From positions 1 through 51,196 of the forward strand of contig JAFSBZ010000015.1 of assembly GCA_017437005.1 (NCBI GenBank): DNA of 51,196 nt, given 5' to 3'. Below the pieces are notes generated by a model. That model saw nothing but the letters and a program-made list of their open reading frames with translations, was not told the DNA's origin and ran no database searches. Source of the stretch: Clostridia bacterium (GTDB lineage: Bacteria > Bacillota > Clostridia > Oscillospirales > Acutalibacteraceae). Below, piece by piece: positions 19,796-26,949 of the stretch. Numbering within the stretch: position 1 is the first letter of the stretch; every line of letters starts with the position of its first letter. Both the position numbers and the translations under genes were made by a program.

Positions 19796-21937
19796 TTATT
19801 TAAAAAGAATCATTGTTACGGAATTTTTAGGTATATTAATTGTGCAAACATCGGCTGAAAGTGATTTTATAATATTTCCGTTTTGGTCTATTAGTTCTGC
19901 GCCGTTTGTACTGCCTAAATCAATATCACAACTCTTATCTTGAAGGCAATAGTTTGCCAAGAACTGCGCGCGTGTGCCGTCGCTCGCCTTCCAAGCGGTT
20001 GTAAGCACCGATGGGTATTCGGTAAAGCGTTCGGCATTTGTTTTATACATTTTTACCTTGTCACATTCAACACGGCAAGGCTTTATCATTTCGCCAAATG
20101 TTAGATATTTTTTCCCCACGCCGCGCTTATAAGCTGTGGCTGATTTTATAAAGCTTAAAACCGCCTCTCTGTTGGGTAGATAATCAAACTCACGCTCTCC
20201 CCACGCCCAAGCAATTTTACCGTCTTCATTAATAACAAGTGTCATAAAGTCACCCGCAAGAAAAGAATGTGCCGTGCGAAGCAAATAGCTGTCGGGTGAA
20301 CGATGCTCGTCAAAAATATCTTGTGAGCATACCGAATTGCCCGAAAAATTTTGCAAGTATTTGTGATAAATAAACGCATACACCGGTACAAACTTACCAA
20401 CATAACCATTAAGATTAAAACGGTTGTCACTAAGGTTCATATACGGAATATAGCTTTCAGCCGCCGCTGATTCGCAACCTAAAAGCACATTTTTACCGAC
20501 TGTAGCTTTCAGCTTAACCAAAAAGTCGGTCATATGCTCTACCATCCACTTGCCAGGTACTGCGGGGTGAGAATGCCTGTCACTAAAGCAAAAATATGGT
20601 GTGCCGCCGTGGTTTTGGTCAAGAATTTGTATGTAATCAAGGCCACAGGATGCCATTTTTTCGGCTTCTTTTAAAAGCACGTTTTTGGTAAAATCTTCAG
20701 CTATACACATATCATAACTCTTGCGTTGTGCCTGACAGGTTTTGGATATTATTTCGCCTGTGGGTGACGTGCACATATAACGAGAAAGACCCTTTTCGTC
20801 ATACTCGTTTTGCATATTATAGTCGTTGATATTACTTTGTATAGTGTAGCTTATGCCGCTGCAGTAAACACCCAACATATAATTTCTTTTGTGTAGTTCG
20901 TTGCAAAAATCGGCAAGCATTTTTTCTCCACCCAAAGGTGGCCATACATAAGGTGGAGCCCACGGGGCTGTACCCTCCCAATGCATCAATACGTTTAGTA
21001 TTCGGCTATCAGTATCGGCGGCGATTTCATCAAGGAATTTAAGTGCATTATTATATGGAAATAATCGATTTGGTCCCGACGAATCCATATCGTGAATACC
21101 TTGTACGGGATAGGTTACAACAAGTGGCGAATCGGTGTACCACTCAGGTAAATCTGTGTTATCCTCTATAGATAAAAGGTTTTTAGGCAAATTATTCTCA
21201 AACCAATTACGGTAAAGTTCTGCCGCGTTATACCAATCACCACAAAAGAAATCAATTACGAGATTATAGCCAAGACTAAAATCGGTAACATCTTTTTCTA
21301 TACCGGGATATAACTTAAACTGCAACTTTATTGCATCGTCCAAGGGACCAAAATCTATGCCCTTTATGCTGCGAGCGCTATCTTCCGCCGCAATATAAAT
21401 ACCTGCGGTATCATCATAATAGCTTAAAAACTGACTTTGCACCACAGCAGGAAACATAGCATAAAGCCCTTCGCTTGGGTAATTAAGCGGTCTGAATTTA
21501 TAAGGGTAAAAATTTTCTTTAAGCTTTATATCCTCAATAAGCATACCCTCGTTGGTATCAATGACAACACGTCCGCTACCGCCTGTACTTACCAAGTCGT
21601 TTGGTACTGCAAGGGGGCAAAACGATACCCACTCAACATACATTCCCGTATGGTTTTTAAAAGAAAAGCTTGTTTCAATTCTATTACTAAAAACCATTTT
21701 TATATCAAAGGTTAAATTATTAAATTCGTATTTAATCTTTATATTATCGCCATTATCACAAAGTGTAATGTTTTGTGCTTGATCTGAATTTATTATTTGT
21801 GTGTTGCCACCATCACGCAACTGAAAGACAAAAAGAGGCAATCGTTGCTTTATAAACTGCTTTCCCATACTTTTAAGCGACATTACAGCGCCCATCTCAT
21901 CAAGTTGTAATTCATACTTTTGGTTTAAAAAATTCAT
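19796..21937 (-). CDS. DUF6259-type TIM-barrel protein, putative glycoside hydrolase
   Basis: The 713-residue protein begins MNFLNQKYELQLDEMG at 21937, with AAAGGG upstream; the longer frame to 21988 lacks a ribosome site. An N-terminal beta-sandwich (about residues 1-240) is followed by a TIM barrel with HWEGTAPWAPPYVWPP near residue 330, SCGLDYIQILDQNHGG near 470 and a GCESAA strand near 510. A C-terminal beta-domain follows. The layout resembles DUF6259 proteins, which are related to clan-D-like glycoside hydrolases. No signal peptide is seen. It has its own promoter and lies between GH130 and GH38. The acidic residues in ILDQN and GCESA are candidate catalytic positions, but this is inference. 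Confidence 0.72.
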   Translation of the reverse strand: MNFLNQKYELQLDEMGAVMSLKSMGKQFIKQRLPLFVFQLRDGGNTQIINSDQAQNITLCDNGDNIKIKYEFNNLTFDIKMVFSNRIETSFSFKNHTGMYVEWVSFCPLAVPNDLVSTGGSGRVVIDTNEGMLIEDIKLKENFYPYKFRPLNYPSEGLYAMFPAVVQSQFLSYYDDTAGIYIAAEDSARSIKGIDFGPLDDAIKLQFKLYPGIEKDVTDFSLGYNLVIDFFCGDWYNAAELYRNWFENNLPKNLLSIEDNTDLPEWYTDSPLVVTYPVQGIHDMDSSGPNRLFPYNNALKFLDEIAADTDSRILNVLMHWEGTAPWAPPYVWPPLGGEKMLADFCNELHKRNYMLGVYCSGISYTIQSNINDYNMQNEYDEKGLSRYMCTSPTGEIISKTCQAQRKSYDMCIAEDFTKNVLLKEAEKMASCGLDYIQILDQNHGGTPYFCFSDRHSHPAVPGKWMVEHMTDFLVKLKATVGKNVLLGCESAAAESYIPYMNLSDNRFNLNGYVGKFVPVYAFIYHKYLQNFSGNSVCSQDIFDEHRSPDSYLLRTAHSFLAGDFMTLVINEDGKIAWAWGEREFDYLPNREAVLSFIKSATAYKRGVGKKYLTFGEMIKPCRVECDKVKMYKTNAERFTEYPSVLTTAWKASDGTRAQFLANYCLQDKSCDIDLGSTNGAELIDQNGNIIKSLSADVCTINIPKNSVTMILFK

Positions 21938-21976
21938 TTTTAACAACGCCCTTTTATATACAATCAATTCAACCTT

Positions 21977-22005
21977 AATATACACCAAAACATAATATAA
22001 TACAA
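21977..22005 (-). promoter_or_regulatory. Promoter for the DUF6259-GH38 operon
   Basis: On the minus strand TTGTAT (22000-22005) and TATATT (21977-21982) are 17 nt apart. It directly follows the terminator at 22007-22036. The block TTTTTCTTGT...GTGTATATT closely matches the promoter before the GH130 gene at 22042. Confidence 0.65.
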
Positions 22006-22006
22006 G

Positions 22007-22036
22007 AAAAATCTCCCAAAAATTTGGGAGATTTTT
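22007..22036 (-). terminator. Intrinsic terminator after GH130 gene (downstream copy)
   Basis: A perfect stem AAAAATCTCCCAAA with a 2 nt centre ends in a T-run on the minus strand. It lies 5 nt after the stop of the GH130 gene at 22042-23031. Confidence 0.85.
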
Positions 22037-22041
22037 AAATT

Positions 22042-23031
22042 TTAAAGAGAATTTTCTTTTGTGAATTTAATAAGCTCGTCAACGGTGGTAAAGGCTACGC
22101 TTACGTAAGTGTCAGCCGCACCGTAGTAAAGAGCTATTCTGCCTGTGTCGGCATCGCATAGGGTTGATACAGGGAACACAACGTTTGGCACGTCGCCTGC
22201 GCGCTCATATATTTCACGCGGTCCTAACACGTAATGCTTTGTGCGATAAAGCACCTTGGTAGGATCATCAAGGTCCAAAAGCGCTGCGCCCGCATAGTAA
22301 CAAAGTCCATTACATGTACCCTTTACGCCATGATAGATAAGAAGCCAACCTTCGTCAGTCTCAATAGGTGTGGGACCTCCGCCGATTTTTCCGCTTTGCC
22401 AACCACCTGCCGGTGACATAACAAGGCGATGCTTGCCCCAATATGTAAGGTCGGGACTTTCGCTATAATAAATACTGCCGTTACCAAGTGTTCCATGACC
22501 TGCTTCTGACGGACGTGAGAACATAACATATTTACCGTTTATCTTACGTGGAAACAACACACCGTTGCGGTTGTATGGCAAAAACGCATTTTCCATATGA
22601 TAAAATTTTTCAAAATCATCGGTATATGCCATACCGATTGTAGGATCCCAGTTAGCCATACCAGTACACCAAACGATATAGTATCTGCCATCGAGTTCGC
22701 AAACGCGTGGGTCGTAACCGTATTCGTAAGGAACACCGTCAATTTTATTTTCAAACTCAAGCGGTTCATCATTTATGTCCCAATGAATACCGTCCTTGCT
22801 CTTGCCAACGTGAAGTTTAGGCAACATATCGGTACGGTCACAACGGAACACACCGCGGAATTCACCGTTAAATGTTATAACCGAGCTGTTAAACAACGTA
22901 TTTGCCTTTTTAATATCTTTGTATGAAAGTATTGGGTTTTCAGTATATCTCCAAAAAACCTCGTCGCAACCCTCGGGTCTATCCTGCCAAGGCATATTTG
23001 GGATTGATTTTCCATTAATTACTTTTGCCAT
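22042..23031 (-). CDS. Glycoside hydrolase family 130 protein (mannosyl-phosphorylase type), copy A
   Basis: The 329-residue protein matches the five-bladed beta-propeller family GH130, whose members phosphorolyse or hydrolyse beta-mannosides. Visible blocks are NPILSYKDI near the start, FNSSVITFNGEFRGVFRCD, GYDPRVCELDGRYY (the conserved Asp of the family lies in this DPR block), GGGPTPIETDEGWLLIYHG and YYGAADTYV at the end. No signal peptide. AAGGAG precedes the ATG. It is about 70% identical by eye to the gene at 23126-24115, and its intergenic signals are duplicated as well. The exact mannoside cannot be told. Confidence 0.9.
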   Translation of the reverse strand: MAKVINGKSIPNMPWQDRPEGCDEVFWRYTENPILSYKDIKKANTLFNSSVITFNGEFRGVFRCDRTDMLPKLHVGKSKDGIHWDINDEPLEFENKIDGVPYEYGYDPRVCELDGRYYIVWCTGMANWDPTIGMAYTDDFEKFYHMENAFLPYNRNGVLFPRKINGKYVMFSRPSEAGHGTLGNGSIYYSESPDLTYWGKHRLVMSPAGGWQSGKIGGGPTPIETDEGWLLIYHGVKGTCNGLCYYAGAALLDLDDPTKVLYRTKHYVLGPREIYERAGDVPNVVFPVSTLCDADTGRIALYYGAADTYVSVAFTTVDELIKFTKENSL

Positions 23032-23063
23032 GATTACATCTCCTTAAATATTTTATTATTTTT

Positions 23064-23092
23064 ATTATACACAAAGGCATTACATCACACAA
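23064..23092 (-). promoter_or_regulatory. Promoter for GH130 copy A
   Basis: TTGTGT (23087-23092) and TATAAT (23064-23069) have a 17 nt spacer on the minus strand. The block TTTTTCTTGTGTGATGTAAT continues as in the downstream copy, with G-T-G directly before the -10 box. Confidence 0.65.
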
Positions 23093-23094
23093 GA

Positions 23095-23121
23095 AAAATC
23101 TCCCAAAAAATCGGTAGATTT
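23095..23121 (-). terminator. Intrinsic terminator after GH130 gene (upstream copy, one stem mismatch)
   Basis: AAATCTCCC pairs with CGGTAGATTT with one internal mismatch. It is the counterpart of the perfect terminator at 22007-22036 and lies 5 nt after the stop of the upstream GH130 gene. Confidence 0.7.
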
Positions 23122-23125
23122 AAAA

Positions 23126-24115
23126 TTAAAACGTATTTTTCTTTGCAAATTCAATTAAGTCATCAACTGTAGTGTGCGCCATACCGACAACTGTATCAGC
23201 AGCGCCATAGTAAATGGTAATTCTACCGGTATCAGCATCACATAAAGCAGACACAGGGAACACAACGTTCGGCACGTCACCTGCGCACTCGTAAATTTCG
23301 CGAGGGCTTAAAATGTATTTTTTGCTACGGTAAAGAACCTTGGTTGGATCCTCAAGGTCTAATATAGCAATACCCGCATAGTAGCAAAGACCGTTACAAG
23401 TCGATTTAACTCCGTGGTAGATAAGTAGCCAACCCTCGTCGGTTTCGATAGGGGTAGGACCTGAGCCTATCTTGCAAGATTGCCAGCCACCTTTTGGTCC
23501 CATAACAAAACGATGGTGTCCCCAAAATTCTAAATCTTTACTGATGCTACAATGAATACTACCAACCCTTGGGTTGCCGGGTGACATAGGGCGAGTAAGC
23601 ATTGTATAGTAACCGTTTATCTTACGAGGAAAGAGTGAACCGTTACGGTTAAATGGCAAAAACGGATTTTCCATAAGATAGAATTTTTCAAAATCCTCGG
23701 TCCAAGCTAACCCTAGTGCTTCTGCCCACTGACCGCTATATGCATTTCTACACCAGATGATATAATACTTACCTTCAAGCTCGCAAATACGTGGGTCGTA
23801 TCCGTATTCATAACGCTGGCCGTCTATCTCGTTTTCAAACTTGAGTGGCTCGTCATCTATTTCCCAATTGATACCGTCTTTACTTTTACCCTTGTGAAGA
23901 AGCGGAAGCATATCGGTTTTGTCACAACGAAATACACCACGAAACTCGCCCTTGTATGCAGTAACAGAGCTATTAAAAAGGCTGTTTGCATCTTCAATAT
24001 CATCGCGTGTAAGAATTGGATTGAGTGAGCTGCGCCAACATACATCCTTGTAACCTTCGGGTTTTTCCTCCCAAGGAATGTTGGGTATAGATGTGCCGTT
24101 AAGTACCTTTGCCAT
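23126..24115 (-). CDS. Glycoside hydrolase family 130 protein, copy B
   Basis: The 329-residue paralogue of the next gene downstream has the same blocks: NPILTRDDI, FNSSVTAYKGEFRGVFRCD, GYDPRICELEGKYY and GSGPTPIETDEGWLLIYHG. The two differ around residues 125-135 and 175-190, where loops near the active site of the family often set specificity, so the pair may handle different linkages. A TAGGAG site precedes the ATG. It is the first enzyme gene of the glycan cluster, 73 nt after the AraC regulator on the same strand, with its own promoter. Confidence 0.9.
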   Translation of the reverse strand: MAKVLNGTSIPNIPWEEKPEGYKDVCWRSSLNPILTRDDIEDANSLFNSSVTAYKGEFRGVFRCDKTDMLPLLHKGKSKDGINWEIDDEPLKFENEIDGQRYEYGYDPRICELEGKYYIIWCRNAYSGQWAEALGLAWTEDFEKFYLMENPFLPFNRNGSLFPRKINGYYTMLTRPMSPGNPRVGSIHCSISKDLEFWGHHRFVMGPKGGWQSCKIGSGPTPIETDEGWLLIYHGVKSTCNGLCYYAGIAILDLEDPTKVLYRSKKYILSPREIYECAGDVPNVVFPVSALCDADTGRITIYYGAADTVVGMAHTTVDDLIEFAKKNTF

Positions 24116-24142
24116 AAAATCAACTCCTAATTATTTTAGTTC

Positions 24143-24171
24143 AATATATCACTTATATAAAAAAATAACAA
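24143..24171 (-). promoter_or_regulatory. Promoter for GH130 copy B and the glycan cluster
   Basis: TTGTTA (24166-24171) and TATATT (24143-24148) are 17 nt apart on the minus strand, just after the AraC gene. The flanks TTCTTGT and GTGATATATT echo the two promoters before GH130 copy A and the DUF6259 gene. Confidence 0.6.
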
Positions 24172-24188
24172 GAAGTATTTAAACTAAT

Positions 24189-24998
24189 TCAAGAATTATT
24201 TTTACCTTTCACAAATTCTTTTGGAGTAACGCCGTACTTTTCTTTAAAGCGGCGACTAAAGTTGCGCACAGTACCAAATCCGCTTTCAAAACAAGCGTCT
24301 ATTACTCTGTTGCCCTTTAAAAGTAGTTTTTTAGCATATTCAAAACGCTTTTCGGCTAAATAGTCATTGAAGCACACACCCGTGCGACGCTTAAATTCGC
24401 GACTAAAATACGCAGGAGATATATTGAATTTTTGCTGTATGACACCAAGTGATATTTCTTGTCTAAAATTTATATTTATATATCCTATCGCTTGAGAAAC
24501 GCTGTCTGCTACGTATTGTTTTTCATAATTAACGGCCTTGCTTCCAAAAAGGTCAAGAACAATTATTTCTATAACATTTTTAATTTGTAAAATAGCATAG
24601 TTACGGTTAGCTTTAAAAACCTGTACTAGATACTCTAAATCGGCAACCGTTTTTTCGTTTACCGCTCGCACGATATCGGCATTAAGATAACTAAGTATTT
24701 GTGCAATTTCGGGCGACATATCCTTTGCGAAAAAGTGAAGAGTTATGGTTTTTATATTTTGGGTTTCAAAACCGTGAAAATCCATAGGAGTAATAAAGAG
24801 TAAATCGCCTTTTTGAACAGTATAAGCCTTATCGTTTATAAGATGTATGCCGCTACCCTCGGTTATGTATTCTATTTCGTAAAAATCATGTTGATGAAGT
24901 GGATGATTTTGGTTAAGTACGTTTTCACAAACCAAAAAATCCCCTATTTTTCGTCGGTGCTGTTGGTTATATATTAAAGGAATGGTTTTATTTTTCAT
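24189..24998 (-). CDS. AraC family transcriptional regulator with N-terminal cupin domain
   Basis: The 269-residue protein has a cupin-like sensor (residues 20-100, HPLHQHDFYEIEYITEGSG and GDLLFITPMDFHGFE). The C-terminal pair of helix-turn-helix motifs is SLGVIQQKFNISPAYFSREF and the canonical GFGTVRNFSRRFKEKYGVTP. Such regulators usually sense a sugar and activate neighbouring genes, here most likely the GH130-to-GH95 cluster beginning 73 nt downstream. It starts only 3 nt after the DUF4097 stop, so it is probably transcribed with the PadR operon as well. Confidence 0.9.
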   Translation of the reverse strand: MKNKTIPLIYNQQHRRKIGDFLVCENVLNQNHPLHQHDFYEIEYITEGSGIHLINDKAYTVQKGDLLFITPMDFHGFETQNIKTITLHFFAKDMSPEIAQILSYLNADIVRAVNEKTVADLEYLVQVFKANRNYAILQIKNVIEIIVLDLFGSKAVNYEKQYVADSVSQAIGYININFRQEISLGVIQQKFNISPAYFSREFKRRTGVCFNDYLAEKRFEYAKKLLLKGNRVIDACFESGFGTVRNFSRRFKEKYGVTPKEFVKGKNNS

Positions 24999-25001
24999 AA
25001 A

Positions 25002-25922
25002 TCAATTCACCCAGCAAACAGTTTTTATTTGCACATCAATATCGCCGCTTGTTGTTTTAATTTGACATTTACCGCCATCATTACTGTTGGGTACCGAAAC
25101 ATCACCGCTTGTTGTTTTAACGCTAAAAATTTTAGGAGTAAGCAAGGTGCCTTCTATATCACCGCTGGTAGAGTATAGATATAATTCTTTTGCATCACAG
25201 TATTCAAGCTCTATATCACCACTTGTAGTTTTAATCTGCATATCACCGTTAGCTTTAACCTGATTTAATCCAATCTCACCGCTGGTAGAGTGTAGATTTA
25301 AATTATCACACTTAACATTTTCAAGCGTTATATCACCACTGCTTGTGTCTATCTCTACATTCTTTGTTATTATTGGACCCAGGGTAATCTCACCGCTGTT
25401 GCTTGACAATTTTAGCTTTTCATTTACTCTGGCAGTAAAACTGACATCTCCACTTGTAGTAATAATTTCGGCATTATCAAAAACAAAATCTTTTGTGATA
25501 TTTACATCTCCGCTTAAGGTCGAAAGAATAAGCGAATTATAGCTATAGTTGGGCAAATAAACGGTAAGATGTATCTCCCCATTGTAAATGCCGATATGCT
25601 CGTACCACTTGCGATTGTCAATTCGTTCAATTACCAATTTATTTTCTTTAACCTCAATAAAATGCGATAACCTTTCATCCTCTAAACACTCTATTTTGCA
25701 AGTGCCGTCATCGGATAGCTTAAATTCCACATCACATTCGGCAGCTAAAATACTTATATCAGCAAAGTTTTCTGTTACGGTATGCGTTTTTGTTGTATAT
25801 TCCATAGTATTAAATTTTTTAAAATCAAAGTCTATACTTTTTATAGATGTAAAGCAAATTGTTGCGCCAATTAAAACTAAACATATCGCTATTATCAGCC
25901 ATACCAATTTTGCAGTTTTCAT
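25002..25922 (-). CDS. DUF4097 family beta-helix protein
   Basis: The 306-residue protein starts MKTAKLVWLIIAICLVLIG, a single N-terminal membrane anchor or signal. The extracytoplasmic part carries nine repeats of about 20 residues built around SGDI, SGDV or SGEI (for example TTSGDVSF and SSGDITLE), forming a right-handed beta-helix as in DUF4097 proteins. The start at 25922 overlaps the DUF1700 stop (ATGA) and has AAAGGGGG upstream; the longer frame is not used. In many Firmicutes the trio PadR, DUF1700 and DUF4097 forms one module of unknown envelope role. Confidence 0.88.
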   Translation of the reverse strand: MKTAKLVWLIIAICLVLIGATICFTSIKSIDFDFKKFNTMEYTTKTHTVTENFADISILAAECDVEFKLSDDGTCKIECLEDERLSHFIEVKENKLVIERIDNRKWYEHIGIYNGEIHLTVYLPNYSYNSLILSTLSGDVNITKDFVFDNAEIITTSGDVSFTARVNEKLKLSSNSGEITLGPIITKNVEIDTSSGDITLENVKCDNLNLHSTSGEIGLNQVKANGDMQIKTTSGDIELEYCDAKELYLYSTSGDIEGTLLTPKIFSVKTTSGDVSVPNSNDGGKCQIKTTSGDIDVQIKTVCWVN

Positions 25923-26518
25923 TTTACTTCCCCCTTTACAAAGCAAGATTTTATGAAAAGCCATATTTTACGGCTTAGCCACACTATACCTTTGACAATT
26001 GTATTGCAACCAATAAACATAAGTATTCCAAGTCCTAAACAGAGTATTCCGGCGCCAAGCATAAATGTACCAACTGCGCCTTTACCCAGACTAATAAACA
26101 CTATGCCCGAAACCGCGCCACCAACAGCGCACGCTACAAAAGCGGCGGCCACGCTGTATAGGCTGATTATTACCGACCATAAAACTACATAAATTGAAAG
26201 AACTACGGCAAATAACGTAATAAACAGCGATAACCATATCGGTGAGCCGAGTACAAGAAGTACTATTTCTAATGCGCTCATTCGACGCTTGGGTTTTATT
26301 TTTTGTTTTACAAGCTTTGCAATTGGAATATCCGCCAAAATTTCTTTTGCTATTTTTGTGGGATCACCTATTGCTGCTACCGCCTCTTGCTCGGAAAAGC
26401 CTTCTTCTATGCGGTCATCTATCATTTCGCTGTAAAATTCAAGTGATTTTTGTATATCCTCTTCAGGCAAACCGCCAAGCAATTTTTGTAGCGCCTCTAA
26501 AAACTCACGTTTATTCAT
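25919..26518 (-). CDS. DUF1700 (HAAS) membrane protein
   Basis: The 199-residue protein has the alpha-helical HAAS/DUF1700 domain at residues 1-65 (MNKREFLEALQKLLGGLPEE, then EGFSEQEAVAAIGDPTKIA). About four membrane helices follow and a basic tail ends the protein. It overlaps PadR upstream and DUF4097 downstream by four bases each, so the three are translationally coupled. The HAAS domain is thought to contact the partner PadR regulator or an envelope sensor, as known for this gene arrangement. Confidence 0.9.
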   Translation of the reverse strand: MNKREFLEALQKLLGGLPEEDIQKSLEFYSEMIDDRIEEGFSEQEAVAAIGDPTKIAKEILADIPIAKLVKQKIKPKRRMSALEIVLLVLGSPIWLSLFITLFAVVLSIYVVLWSVIISLYSVAAAFVACAVGGAVSGIVFISLGKGAVGTFMLGAGILCLGLGILMFIGCNTIVKGIVWLSRKIWLFIKSCFVKGEVK

Positions 26519-26829
26519 TTTTCTTCCTCCCTTGTCACAAAGTTATAAATCGACACAATCTCTTGCCACTCAAATTTAAAATCTTCTATACGTTTTAAAC
26601 CTAATTCGGTTATATGATAGTATTTTCGCAGTCTACCGTTGTGCTCGGCAGTACGCACGGTAAGTAAATCGGCCGTTTCAAGTCGCCGTAAAATAGGATA
26701 GAGCGTTGACTCTGAAATCTCTACAAAAGGCTTTATATCTTTTATAATTTGATACCCGTAAGAATCCTCTCCCTTTATGGCCGAAAGAACACAAATATCT
26801 AATAGTCCACGTTTAAGTTGAATATCCAT
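26515..26829 (-). CDS. PadR family transcriptional regulator
   Basis: The 104-residue protein has the PadR winged helix: KRGLLDICVLSAIKGEDSYGY, then ESTLYPILRRLETADLL as recognition helix and wing, and YYHITELGLKRIEDF. The start at 26829 (MDIQLKRG) has GGGAGG upstream; the longer frame to 26880 runs through the promoter. It heads the operon with DUF1700 and DUF4097 and very likely represses it through the palindrome at 26847-26873. Confidence 0.92.
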   Translation of the reverse strand: MDIQLKRGLLDICVLSAIKGEDSYGYQIIKDIKPFVEISESTLYPILRRLETADLLTVRTAEHNGRLRKYYHITELGLKRIEDFKFEWQEIVSIYNFVTREEEK

Positions 26830-26846
26830 ACGATACCTCCCTTTGT

Positions 26847-26880
26847 ATAATACTATACAACGCATAGTATTATTTGTCAA
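26847..26880 (-). promoter_or_regulatory. PadR operon promoter with overlapping palindromic operator
   Basis: On the minus strand TTGACA (26875-26880) and TATAGT (26852-26857) are 17 nt apart. A perfect 10 bp inverted repeat, ATAATACTAT (26847-26856) and ATAGTATTAT (26864-26873) with a 7 nt spacer, covers the -10 box and most of the spacer. This is how a PadR autorepressor site is normally placed. Confidence 0.8.
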
Positions 26881-26910
26881 GTGACATTTTTTTGCACTTG
26901 TACTATATAG

Positions 26911-26935
26911 AAAAAGGCGCGGATTAATCCGCGCC
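26911..26935 (-). terminator. Intrinsic terminator after the serpin gene (palindromic repeat type)
   Basis: A perfect 20 nt palindrome, GGCGCGGATTAATCCGCGCC (26916-26935), is followed on the minus strand by TTTTTC. It lies 14 nt after the serpin stop. Its form, with CTGTAG just before the stem on the minus strand, resembles dispersed palindromic repeats found in gut Firmicutes. Confidence 0.75.
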
Positions 26936-26949
26936 CTACAGCATATTAT

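Noticed and set aside
25060-25530. Regularly spaced DNA repeats that might be read as a CRISPR-like array
   Set aside because: The repeats encode the SGDI/SGDV units of the DUF4097 beta-helix in one long open frame; they vary in sequence and have no leader or cas genes.
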